NCBI RefSeq assembly: GCF_964340395.1
Contig: NC_135553.1
Coordinates: 16,852,501-16,916,500 of the forward strand
DNA: 64,000 nucleotides
DNA from: Glandiceps talaboti
Taxonomy: Eukaryota > Hemichordata > Enteropneusta > Spengelidae
Reading direction: 5' to 3'
Below the pieces are notes generated by a model. The model was not told where the DNA came from, did no database searches, and was given only the letters and a program-made list of their open reading frames with translations. Every line of letters begins with the position of its first letter. Positions within the stretch are counted from its first letter, which is position 1. The position numbers were made by a program, and so were the translations under genes. Shown piece by piece: positions 21,386 through 33,122 of the stretch.

Positions 21386-21929
21386 TGACTCACTGGCAAG
21401 TAATCACCAAAATATAAACATTCCCTATCTGGGTTGTTAACATGCAAGTGCCTCATATTTGAATAATCCTGAGTGACACACAATCTAAACAGCTGTTTTG
21501 CATGGGAATTTGTCTCATTTTGAAAGGTTTTTTTAATTCTATGAAACAAACATTGATTTTCAACTAATGTGTGCATCAAGTTACCATCCTACGACATTCA
21601 CAAACAATCTGTACATGTATACATACAATGATTTTGACTCTGTATTAGAAAGCAGTATTCGTACATATAAAGTGACAAACAGTAAAAAAGTGGCTAGTGA
21701 CCTTTCTCTCATAATCATACACAATCTAGTTAGTATCTAAAACATGCCCACCATGTTGTGCATACTCTGTCTGATCTGGTCACTTGTAAAAGTTCCCTGA
21801 TATCATTGTCATTATCATCACCTTCACCTTCAGTATTGATCATCATTGTCACTCTAATCTGACCACTGTTACTACTTGAACGAAATGCATCGTTTTATTA
21901 AACAATTCTCTTACAATATATATAAAGGA

Positions 21930-22135
21930 GAGATGTATTAGTGGGTGAAAGTCTGTGTGTGTGTGTGTGTGTCTGTCTGTCTGTCTGTGTGTGTTTGTCT
22001 GTGTCATTGTTTTCTCCAAAATGACTGGCTCAATTCATACGAAATTTGGCACAACTGTTCTGTTGAGTAATGGCAAGAACTGATTAAGTTTTGGTTAAAA
22101 TGCCATGAATATTAATGAGCAATTTTAATTAATCG
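21930..22135. repeat. Copy of the 1350-2290 repeat (5' part)
   Basis: 'gtctgtgtg' and 'tctg' tracts, then 'gactggctcaatt', 'aaatttgg', 'taatggcaagaactgatta', 'atgaatattaatgagcaatt', in the same order as at 1370-1530. Confidence 0.7.
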
Positions 22136-23739
22136 ATTGATCATCTGGTCGCACATGCACTTCGTTTCGAAAGTGTGCCATCAATGTTGATGTAAGGTAA
22201 ACCAGGAAGCTATGGAATGGGTACACGCTGTCGTTCTACACTGAGAAAGATTCTGTTTTCAGGGGTTTCAAGTGTTTGTATTGATATTTTCGTTGAATCT
22301 GATGAAGATTATTACATCAAAGCAAGGAGGTGAGCACTGAAAATACACATCATCTGTAAGCTTTATTGCAAAAATATAGTCACAATCGTCTGCTCACTTC
22401 ACACCTGTCATGCATGTATATGATTTGAATGTATACACTTTACCCAGGGATGAAGTAGGGCAATAATACCTTTAGTTATCACTTCACTGTATTAAAGTTG
22501 TTCAACTGTTACGATGCATACCATGAAGTGTGTAAACTTTCTGATGCGTACTAGCAATGTTATGCGGGTTTCAATTTCATTTATTATTTGCCGTGGAAAC
22601 GGGTGTTCATATCCCGGGTATGTAGGGGATCATGAAAGCCGAGTGCAGTCGAGGATGGCACGCTTTCCTGGCATTTGAACAACGTTTTTGACAACTAACT
22701 TTCACTGGGACTTGAAAAAAATCACAGATGTAGAGCTAAATTTCTTGCATAAATCATGAAATTGCAAGACTACCCTTATGGAAAGCATTCAGTTTAAATC
22801 TGGTTATTGTTATATTTTGGCATGTAAAGTACTCGTAAATATAAATGAGTGCTCATCTCACTTTTACATCTCAAAACACACAAAACAAATTGACAATAAT
22901 TGAATCTTCAATTTGGTCACAAAACTACAGCTTGTAAAATGTGACCCTCCCCCAAATAATGTAATGCAAAATATGACCCTCCCCAAAAACAGGTTTGTAC
23001 CAGATTTAAACTGAATGCCCCCCCCCCCCCCAAGGGAATCACTAATTATGCAAATAACTCATTAAACTAAAAAAAACTATGGTAACAGGCTTTGTTTTTG
23101 GACAAGCATGCTTTCTTAGGTTAATGTATGTAAGAGTGTATGATACTGCTTAATTACTGAATATCGTTCATTATTCATTAAAGGTAAAAGTTGAAGCAAC
23201 AAACTTCATAGGACTGGTGCGTATTATTATGGTTGATATATGTATCATATTATACAAAATTTGAAGCTTGCATTTTTAAGATACACCTAGTTCCCTAAAA
23301 TCATTAATTATGCAAATTTTTCATGAAAACTAAGCTATATCAAAATTTGTATAGGATATATCCACTTTACCTTCACCACCAGTGGGAGTGCACATGAGAA
23401 CAGCTCAACACCCTTCCCACAATTTTCCTGAGGTGGGGTAGGGGTGAATCTTTTTTTAAACATCAGTTTTCGTCTTAAACAACATATAATTAATGAAAAA
23501 AAGTGTTGCACCAGGGTGGCAACTATATATCTATAGCGACTAGTAGGTGTTCACTGCAAATTTTAGCGTCTGGTAGTTGTTGGCTGGCACGTCGAATCTC
23601 CCCCCCCCCCCCATTCCTACTTCTACTAACATTGTTCAGTCTTGTTTTGGTTTAAAGTGGTGAGTTTACACATTGATATAAAGTATAAGGTATGTAACAT
23701 CTACATAGTAATCTTTATTCGTCCAAACAAATTCAGAAA

Positions 23740-23988
23740 TGTGTTGAATGGTGGCCACAAGAGTAGCGCCCTAGTGTTGAAGAAGCACTTCAGGAGGAAA
23801 CCGGAGTACCCGGGGGAAAACCTGTGTTGTTCGTCAGGGTCAAACTGAGTATCACCCTTCTGACACATAGAACTTGACAGTGTTTAAGTTGTAAATCAAA
23901 CCCAGCCGACACCTGGTGGGTTCAAACTGGGTTTGATTTAAAACTAGAGGCGTACGAGCTAACCACTCGGCCACCGATAAGGGGGTAA
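23740..23988 (-). mobile_element. tRNA-derived SINE-like element
   Basis: The minus strand from 23980 reads TGGCCGAGTGGTTAGCTCGT, a perfect pol III A-box (TRGCNNAGYGG) in a Ser/Leu-tRNA-like head, then a short hairpin 'aaatcaaaccca' and a tail with 'ggttttcccccgggtactcc'. No intact tRNA fold is seen, so this is a SINE or tRNA relic rather than a gene. Confidence 0.6.
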
Positions 23989-24521
23989 ACCATTTGGAGG
24001 ATTTGGACCAGTAATAAATTTTCTTTCAACCACCATAACAGCAAATTTTGTTTTCGAGAGTAATTAGACAGCACACTATTTTGCCAAGCAGGGGTACAGG
24101 TAATTTATTATTATTATTATTATTATTATTTTTATTTAATTTATTATTAATATTAATATATGCCTCAAATTAAACTTTTCGTCGCGGCGCATCGCGTCAC
24201 CCTGCGTCCTGTAACTTTTTATTTTCTGAATTGAATTTCCTCATAACAGGATGTAGCTAGTAATTTCGGACAGTATACGTAGTCAATAAAAGAACCAATA
24301 TGAATTATTGAACTGTAAACAATCAAGCTACTTTCTCTTGAATTCGGTTTTGTGTATTGTAGGTGACCGAAATAACTAGAGGTGACCACTTGAAATGTGC
24401 AGTTGTAGAGATGAAAATATGTAGAAAGAAGGTTTCTAAGGGAATAGTAGTAGTTGAAGTATTGGCATGCAAACGGATCATGAATATTACAAAGTTCACT
24501 CTATCATAACCACGTGATCAG

Positions 24522-25344
24522 AACTAACTACAGTAGTTCCTATGAAAACATAACAAAAAAGTGTACGAATTCACATCACCAACATTCTATTCAAAAACTG
24601 TTTCATACGGCAGACGTCGTATTCTTTGTTTAGGTTGGGGTGGGAGGTGTAGTGGGTCGTGGATTTTCCAGTAGGAGGTCGAATCAATCAATCAATCAAT
24701 AAATATTGTCAGAGTAGGGTCAGTCACATGCTGACATGGATGAGTCACTGCAGTCTTTCGACTAATGCCAAAATAAATGTTTGCACATTACAACCGGTAC
24801 CACCCTTTTAGCAAATCCCTAATTCTCGTTTCAACATACACCCTAGGCCTATCATTAATGTTTGTCTTTTAATAACTACACGAATAAAATTGCACGGCAT
24901 CTCATATCCTTTTTTTCCATGAAATCTTCTGGACTTCAAAGAGCATGAAAAACATTAAGGTTCATGCGTTTAAGCCAACTGAGATAATTTCTACGTTTAG
25001 ACGTACCTTTTGAAACTTTATTACAACTTGTAACAGTTGATTTTCCTCATGTATGTGTTTCCTAAAACACATTTTAGAAATTGGTTTATTTTTAACTAAA
25101 TTTACCTGCTGTGTATTTATTGTTTTTGTATGGTATTTTTTAGTATCTCTTTTCACTTATTGTGCAGCGCTTTTGAATATTTTTAAAATAGAGGAACAGC
25201 TTTGGAAAAGAAATGAAATAAATGTTAAATTAAAAATGATATACGAAGAGTATACAGCTGTATGTATATGTGTTGATTTAATATTGCCGTCGAGATCACA
25301 AGAGAACGATAGCACACTATAAATGGAAGTGAATTGCACCATGA
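24522..25344. repeat. 823-bp tandem duplication, copy 1
   Basis: Identical, as far as read, to 25345-26167 except about one base (near 24654 against 25477). Includes a (TCAA)n stretch. Junction has 2-4 bp microhomology (gaac/aac). ORFs in it are duplicated but have no family match. Confidence 0.95.
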
Positions 25345-26167
25345 AACTAACTACAGTAGTTCCTATGAAAACATAACAAAAAAGTGTACGAATTCACATC
25401 ACCAACATTCTATTCAAAAACTGTTTCATACGGCAGACGTCGTATTCTTTGTTTAGGTTGGGGTGGGAGGTGTGGTGGGTCGTGGATTTTCCAGTAGGAG
25501 GTCGAATCAATCAATCAATCAATAAATATTGTCAGAGTAGGGTCAGTCACATGCTGACATGGATGAGTCACTGCAGTCTTTCGACTAATGCCAAAATAAA
25601 TGTTTGCACATTACAACCGGTACCACCCTTTTAGCAAATCCCTAATTCTCGTTTCAACATACACCCTAGGCCTATCATTAATGTTTGTCTTTTAATAACT
25701 ACACGAATAAAATTGCACGGCATCTCATATCCTTTTTTTCCATGAAATCTTCTGGACTTCAAAGAGCATGAAAAACATTAAGGTTCATGCGTTTAAGCCA
25801 ACTGAGATAATTTCTACGTTTAGACGTACCTTTTGAAACTTTATTACAACTTGTAACAGTTGATTTTCCTCATGTATGTGTTTCCTAAAACACATTTTAG
25901 AAATTGGTTTATTTTTAACTAAATTTACCTGCTGTGTATTTATTGTTTTTGTATGGTATTTTTTAGTATCTCTTTTCACTTATTGTGCAGCGCTTTTGAA
26001 TATTTTTAAAATAGAGGAACAGCTTTGGAAAAGAAATGAAATAAATGTTAAATTAAAAATGATATACGAAGAGTATACAGCTGTATGTATATGTGTTGAT
26101 TTAATATTGCCGTCGAGATCACAAGAGAACGATAGCACACTATAAATGGAAGTGAATTGCACCATGA
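25345..26167. repeat. 823-bp tandem duplication, copy 2
   Basis: Second copy, directly adjacent to the first. The near-identity implies a very recent event or an assembly artefact from two alleles. Confidence 0.95.
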
Positions 26168-26169
26168 AA

Positions 26170-26549
26170 CGAAAACAAGAGTTTATCGGTGTCAAAAATC
26201 CAGGCAAAAAGTTTAACCCCTGTTGGTTTTCCATATAGAATAAAACTATGTTTTGCATGCCAAAATATGATACGACAGCAGCGATCGAGGTTTCGGTTTT
26301 ATTACTGATACAGAATCTAAGACAATTTTACCATGCACAAGCCAAGATATTGGGCGTATTCGGGATACATCCCGTTAGCAATCCGTCAGGAGGCAGGTCC
26401 TATGAAAGGAATAAAGGGTTCCCCCTTTTGAAAAAAATACAAAGACATAATCTATTCTCCTGCGCATTATAACTGTACAGCGCCTCTGAACTCTACATCA
26501 TAGTCGAAACTGGCGCTTTATAAATTCACTGACTGACTGACTGACTGAC

Positions 26550-26609
<60 letters not shown>

Positions 26610-26612
26610 AAC
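26170..26612. repeat. Dispersed repeat ending in (CTGA)n(TTGA)n
   Basis: The left part matches 18570-18765; the right part has 'ctggcgctttataaattcac' followed by tetranucleotides (26528-26607), which resembles a SINE/LINE 3' tail. Confidence 0.65.
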
Positions 26613-26656
26613 AACCTTTCGTTATGGAAGGTAAAATATCAAAGTACTAGTAAGTA

Positions 26657-26729
26657 TTCATTGGTGGTTCAGTTGCAAAATTCTTGCCTGCCACGCGGGA
26701 GGCCTGGGCTTGATTCTCATTAATTTCCT
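26657..26729 (+). pseudogene. tRNA-Gly(GCC)-like relic
   Basis: Follows animal tRNA-Gly(GCC) closely from 'cattggtggttcag' through the anticodon arm 'ttgcctgccacgcgggag' to the T arm 'ctgggcttgattctc'. The D-loop (gttgcaaa), the T stem and the acceptor stem no longer pair, so a functional tRNA is unlikely. Could be the head of a SINE. Confidence 0.75.
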
Positions 26730-27485
26730 AAAAGGTTGATAAAAGAAGACTATGTGGAAATTGGATCAATTGGATCAATTTGATATTGCCAAATTATCAG
26801 AATATTTTATGAGTGTTGGGGGCGGGGAGGGGGTATATTGATATATGTACAAAATCAGCTCTAATTGTTGTTGGCTTGCTGTTTTTCTGCTAGTTTGTAC
26901 TGGGATTGTGTGTTGGATAGTCCTCCTTTGATGAAGGAACAATCTTCAAGTGGTAAAAATTACAGTTCAAATTCGAAACAGTAAGAATTAAAACAAAACA
27001 ATTTAGAAGGTCAGCAACAATGTATAAAATGTCACTGAAGATAAACTCAATTTAATTACACTCATGGAAGTATAATTAAGAGGAACTAACAACAACACTA
27101 TTGAAATTATACGGAAGTTTCTATATATACTCATCCATTTGTATGGATGAGTATATATACTATAGATAATACAATATACTATTTCACATGTATAAATATA
27201 CATAACGTTTATCCATGAGTTCAAATTGATATTTCATTTACCCATGCATATCTCAGCTTGTTTGTTTGTTTGTTTGTAGCATGGTTCCTGCTTCCAGCTG
27301 GGTGTCTAAATCTAGCCATCGTCGCAAACCACAGCCTGTTTTACGACACCGCTCTTATGTGCCGTCCCGGTTAGGATTTTATTTTGAAGTGTACCGGAAG
27401 AAATAACAGCTTTGATTTGCGAGAATGAAATCTAGCCTGTACATGATATATTTCTTTACCCATAATATAAAAAAAAATATAAGCA

Positions 27486-27875
27486 TACAACTTGGCACTA
27501 ATACGCTTCCGTAGTTGTTGGCTTACCACATTTATCATACCAGTGATCAAAAAGTCGTAATTACGAGAATCGAAAAGTCGTAATTACGAGAAAAAAGTCG
27601 TAATTACGAGAATCGAAAAGTCGTAATTACGAGAATTGAAAACTCGTAATCACGAGAAAAAAGTCGTAATTACGAGAAAAAAGTCGTAATTACGAGAATC
27701 GAAAAGTCGTAATTACGAGAATTGAAAACTCGTAATTACGAGAAAAAAGTCGTAATTACGAGAAAAAAGTCGTAATTACGAGAATCGAAAAGTCGTAATT
27801 ACGAGAATTGAAATCTCGTAATTACGAGATTTTAATTTTTTTTTCCTTACAACTTGGCACTAATACGCTTCCGTA
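27486..27875. repeat. Palindromic satellite flanked by 28-bp direct repeats
   Basis: Tandem units of 'aagtcgtaattacgag' spaced by aaa, aatcg or aattg (27548-27830, about a dozen). Each unit carries the palindrome tcgtaattacga. Perfect 28-bp direct repeats (acaacttggcactaatacgc core) flank the block at 27486-27513 and 27848-27875. Confidence 0.88.
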
Positions 27876-27947
27876 CAATACACACACTGTGTGCAAAATT
27901 ATATCAGAGCTGGCGAGAGGCCAGAAAATAGTTACTAATTAACTAAT

Positions 27948-29390
27948 CTAGTCTAGCCACTCAAATCTCAGAAAACTAGTATAAACATGAAAATAATTAT
28001 ATGACTGCTGCAATGTCTCACAGTAATGACACGTTCCTACATGTTCAAATCTGAAAATGTGCGAAAAAATTACAAAGTTAAAATTGTTCAAGAAGAAACT
28101 CTTTGTAATCTTTCTTGAATTTGTTTCTGCTTGAATGACTGCGAATTTTGTCTGGAATGTTGTTCCATATTTGTAAACCAATGAACATGACAGACAACTC
28201 ACCAAAACTACTCTGACTTGTATCTTGGTACATTGTGGTCTCCTTGCAATTTCCGGTACGATGACAGTGATTGATATTCGAAAAATAGCTCTTGAAGTGT
28301 GGTGGACGTTTATCGTGAAGTACACGGTGAACAAAAATTCCAATTTGATAGTCAAACTGTTTGTAAATATCAAGAATACGGAGCTTTTTAAACAAAGGTG
28401 CAGTATGTGCGTCAAATTTGCTACCCGTAATGATACGAACAATCCTTTTCTGTGCAAGTAAGATCTGCCTATTAAGATTAGATGTCTTTTACACGAACTC
28501 CCCCGAACTTCAAGGCCATAAGAAATGTACGGTAATACAAAGGCATTATACAGCATCACAAGAGTCGAGTCGAGCATGGGACCAATGGTCGCAGCCTGTA
28601 AAATATTCCAGTAAATTTACAGATTTTTTTCTTTACGTAAAAAAAAAAATACAATGTGTGTTTTTACTGTCTAGGCAAATTCCAATGAACAATGTACTGT
28701 TAGTTTCTTTAACCACTTTGTTAATAAGAGTTATAGACGCCTTGACTTCTTTTCTATTGTGTTTACTACTTACTGATCACCATGTGCTCTGTTTAATGTA
28801 CATATCCAGTCTGTTAGCACCACACCACTTATCAAATTCAACATTAGCTTGATTGAGAGATATATTGTTGTGGATTTCCTGGATAGAATGAAATAAGTTG
28901 GAGTCATCTGCATAGAGCTTGAAATTAAAAAGATTGGAAGAATTTGGAATGTCCTGTATGTAAATCAAGAATAAAATAGGTCCTAGAATTGACCCCTGAG
29001 GGACTCCACAGGTAGTAAAATTTTATGATTTACAGTGTCAAATGGCTTTGAAAATTCAATAAAAATACCAAGTGTTGAATTTCCTCCGTCCATCTCTTCC
29101 AGTAAAGATTGAATCAAATTAATCAAAGACAATTTACAACTGTACTTCTGCCTATAACCATACTGATGGTCATATAAAATGTTAAATCGCTCTAAAAAAA
29201 TTCATCAAATGTTTGTTTGCAATTCTTTCAATAATTTTGCTAATTACAGGTAAAACGGAAATGGGTCTATAATTGCCGAGTTCATCTGTCTGACCCGTTT
29301 TATAAAAAGGTAACACTCTGGCTACTTTAAGGTGATCTGGAAATTGACCTGAACAGAATGACAAATTAATAAGGTGACAAAGAGTGTTTC
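27948..29390 (-). mobile_element. Non-LTR retrotransposon relic (reverse transcriptase and C-terminus)
   Basis: Minus strand with frameshifts: NYRPISVLPVISKIIERI near 29230, QYGYRQKYSC near 29130, KLYADDSNLF (catalytic YADD) near 28900, LYNAFVLPYISYGLEVRG near 28540, and a 105-residue C-terminal piece ending at 28078. Motifs fit the jockey/CR1 group. 5'-truncated and inactive. Confidence 0.88.
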
Positions 29391-29394
29391 AAGA

Positions 29395-30115
29395 TATGTG
29401 TTTAAACAACTGGGTGTCTAAATGTAGCCAGTACATCAACATATGTGTTTAAACAATAAGGTGTACAAATACAGCTAGTACATCAAGGTATGCGTTTAAA
29501 CAGCTGGGTGTACAAATACATAGCTGGCACATCAAGATATGTGTTTAAACAATAAGGTGTACAAATACAGCTAGTACATCAATGTATGTGTTTAAACAAT
29601 AAGGTGTACAAATACAGCTAGTACATCAAGGTATGTGTTTAAACACTAAGGTGTACAAATTTACCTAGTACATCAAGATATGTGATTAAACAGCTGGGTG
29701 TACAAATACATAACTAGTACATCAAGATATGTGTTTAACCAGGAAGGTTAAACTAAGGTGTACAAATATAGCTAGTACATCAATGTATGCGTTTGAACAG
29801 CTGGGTGTACACATTTACCTAGTACATCAAGGTATGTGTTTAAACAGCTGGGTGTACAAATTTACCTAGTACATCAAGATATGTGTTTAAACAATAAGGT
29901 GTACAAATACAGCTAGTACATCAAGGTATGTGTTTAAACAGCTGGGTGTACAAATACATAGCTAGTACATCAAGATATGTGTTTAACCAGGAAGGTTAAA
30001 CTAAGGTGTACAAATATAGCTAGTACATCAAGGTATGCGTTTGAACAGCTGGGTGTACACATTTACCTAGTACATCAAGATATGTGTTTAACAGCTGGGT
30101 GTACAAATAATACAG
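29395..30115. repeat. Minisatellite, about 49-bp unit, about 14 copies
   Basis: Units contain 'gtacatcaagatatgtgttt', 'aaacagctgggtgtacaaat' and 'acatagcta', in two alternating variants (cagctggg / caataagg). Lies between two LINE relics of opposite orientation. Confidence 0.92.
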
Positions 30116-30239
30116 AAATTTTAAATGTACAAGTGGTGTTCAACATGTATCAAGTTTGTTTGTCTTATTTATTCGTGATATTGGCGAAACATTACAGAGT
30201 GGTATATATAATGACATTCATGCAGATTCATTAAAACTA

Positions 30240-31550
30240 TTGCATTTGTTTTTTGTTGATGATTTGTCAAAAGTGACTCTAGAATTGGCCTACCAAGGCA
30301 GCTAAGCAAACTTTGCAACTTTCCTAGTAATCCAAATTAAGAAATTGAAGTTGAAGGTGAAGGCATCAAAAAGGAAAATTGTTGTGTCAAGAAATGGAGG
30401 CAAAGCAAGACATTATGAAAAGTGATATTGTGACGGTCAATGTATTGAAACACTGAGTATCTCATTTTAACTACGTTGGCATAACATTCTCAAGTTCAGG
30501 ACTTTGGTCCAAAGTACAGGAATATCTGCCGAACCAGGAGAAAAGGGTATTTCTAATGTTAAAAAGTCACAAAACCAATAAAAAATTACTAATATTAACA
30601 TTGGTATGAACATTTTTGATAGTAATATTCTCCCTATTCTGATGCATGGCAGTGAGATATGGCGATTCCACGACATTAAAAGGTCTATTCTTCCTATTGT
30701 AAATACATTCTTACAGTTAGTAGGAATACAAGTAAACTTGGGATACAGAAGTTGTCATCACTTGGGTTTCTTCGTATTATTAAGTATTGGCTCAAACTCT
30801 TAAGGAGTGAGAATACAACGTATGTGAAGCAGTGTTACAATAACCAACTAGAGATGGCTGATAAAGACTATAAATGGGCATATAAAGTTAAACATTTACT
30901 GTTTAAATTTGGTTTTGGGATTGCCTAGACTGAACAAAGTGTTGGTCATGAGAATGTAAATTCTTTTTTGAATTTAAGCAAAGGTTATTTGACACTGACA
31001 ACCAAAGTTGGCATACAGATATAGATTTTTCACCCAAACTACATACCGACCATCTTTACAAATCTCCGTTATTGACACTGAATTTCTCAGGAGAGCACTT
31101 AGCAAATTTCCTGTCTCTGACCACAATCTCCGTAATTGAGAGTGGACGAAATTTCAAGTTGCCAAGAAACAAACGTATATGTCAACATTAATCTTGTCGA
31201 AGATGAGTTTCATTTCTGTCTAGTTTGTCCTGTATTTAAAGATATTAGATGTAAATTTATTGCTCCATATTATTTTGTTACCCTTCACTTTCACCTGTCA
31301 TCTACTACCAGACAAGATAGTTTTAAATTAATGGACAAGATCACCGTACCAGAAACATTTAATTCAGCTTCTGTGATGTTTATGATTATAAACATCTGAA
31401 ACATTTAGTTCAGCTTCTGTGATGTTAAATTCGCTTATAACGTTCTTAGTATTCTGATTGTTTTATGTATACATATTGTTATTTTTATATCTATTTCTAT
31501 ATTGTACAAGGGGGCCGGTGGCCTAATGTACTGAATATAAAACTACCAAA
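30240..31550 (+). mobile_element. Non-LTR retrotransposon 3' half, lightly decayed
   Basis: Plus-strand reading with a few frameshifts: KRKIVVSRNGG, then NYVGITFSSSGLWSKVQEYL, NIFDSNILPILMHGSEIW (30610), LANFLSLTTISV and the C-terminal DEFHFCLVCPVFKDIR (31205). The 3' end 'gggggccggtggcctaatgt' lies near 31510. The catalytic YADD lies upstream of the retained part. Confidence 0.82.
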
Positions 31551-33041
31551 AAATAAGAATATTTGTTCTTGTACGTACATTTGTGCGAATGCGTTCAAGT
31601 GCAAAAAACAAAAACGTTTCACCATTGCTTGGCAAGAGTGCACAGGCACTTTCAAATTACTGCACATGAAAAACGAAAAAGATGGCAGATACTCATATCG
31701 GCAAATCGTTGCATTTTGTGCAGTTCCACTATTTACTTATGACACAGGACAATTCGCACAACTAAGATATGCCAATGCCATATGTTTGAAAATCGCTTTG
31801 CTAAATGAAGTGACAATTGCTTGTTCAAGAACAAAACGTCATGGGAAGTCAGTGGGCGACCTGTGAAGGACTGAATGATTACTGTCTCTCTTTGTTTGAT
31901 TGTAGTGAAAACTGCTGAATGGGAGGAATGTTTTCGACACATGTAAACAGCTATTCACGGACTATTTATTCTCCTACTCGAGACTGTTGGTAAAATCGTA
32001 TGTCTAGTACATTTTTCCTAGTACTTGTGGTTTTTTGTTGATGTGTGCTTTTGATGTGCAATGAATTAATTTCAACATGATCTTGGAGCCAACACCACGT
32101 ACATGATGTAACTAGATGTATCGTATTGCATACATTGTATGTTTTTGTGAGTTTGAATACATTTAAGTCTTTAGAGAGGAAGAGCCTATTAATTCGCATT
32201 CTAATAACACTTTATCGGAAAATTAGCACAGCTGACACATTTTAAGTATATATTTTTTCTACTGATGGGCTAGCATCATCATGTGATGGTATGGACATGA
32301 TAACATTTGTTACTGTTCAAATGAACAACTGTGTTCACAGAACAGAGTGAGAGGTGAAAAATTAACCTATGAATGCATTCATTTCTTCTGATAATGGTAT
32401 CATGGTGGACATGTATTTGCAAATATCACACATTCCAATAGAAAATTAACAATGGTATAAAGGAGATCGAGTACGTGCCGGAGTATTGTCCGCATAAATC
32501 TTCTTTCATATATGAAATGAATATATCAATGTTTCATATATCGAATAGTTGATTCAATGTGTTAAAGCTGCACTAGCTGTAACTGAACATACTTTTAAAA
32601 ACATTTTATTAGATACAATAACTTTACTCATAATGTCTTACACCCTGAACAGTATTAAATCACCTATAGGTGAACAATTTTTTGGCAGCTGCATACATGA
32701 TAAATCAAATCAAATCAAAACGGACCCAAAAATCACAATTTTTAAAGGAAAGGTCCAGTCAAATGACATTGTAATTTCTATTTCTATTCTACTCCTTATT
32801 GGACAAATACATAAAAATGGAGAGAAAACCATTACACCTGGGTTTTCAAATGCCCTTAGAATTTGAAGTTGTTTTCATTGCATGTTGACTGATTTTGTTG
32901 TTAACATCTCAGTTCAATCATTAAAGTATCAAAGTGTTGTGTTTTGTTGACTGTTTTCATGATATCCATAAAGGCAAACTTTGACATGACATTTTGAAAA
33001 AGAAAATTGAGGATTGTGTGAATGACATGATTGGATCAGAT

Positions 33042-33122
33042 CTAGTTGAAGTGATAGTAGTCCAATCCCTCCTCAAGATTCAATGAAGCTAAGTTGGCTT
33101 CAAAATTCCCACCAGTAAGGTC
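33042..33122 (-). CDS. B3GNTL1: B3GNTL1 last exon
   Basis: [19 protein letters not shown], then LDYYHFN and stop TAG at 33044-33042; the human C terminus is DLTGG...EGQDFLHFS. Acceptor TCTTTATAG. Confidence 0.88.
   Translation of the reverse strand, partial: DLTGGNFEANLASLNLEEGLDYYHFN

Noticed and set aside
27542-27832. CRISPR-like array of palindromic repeats
   Set aside because: Spacers are 2-5 bases and not unique; eukaryotic satellite.
31465-31866. 133-codon plus ORF after the LINE 3' end
   Set aside because: No motif, no splice context, begins in AT-rich LINE tail.
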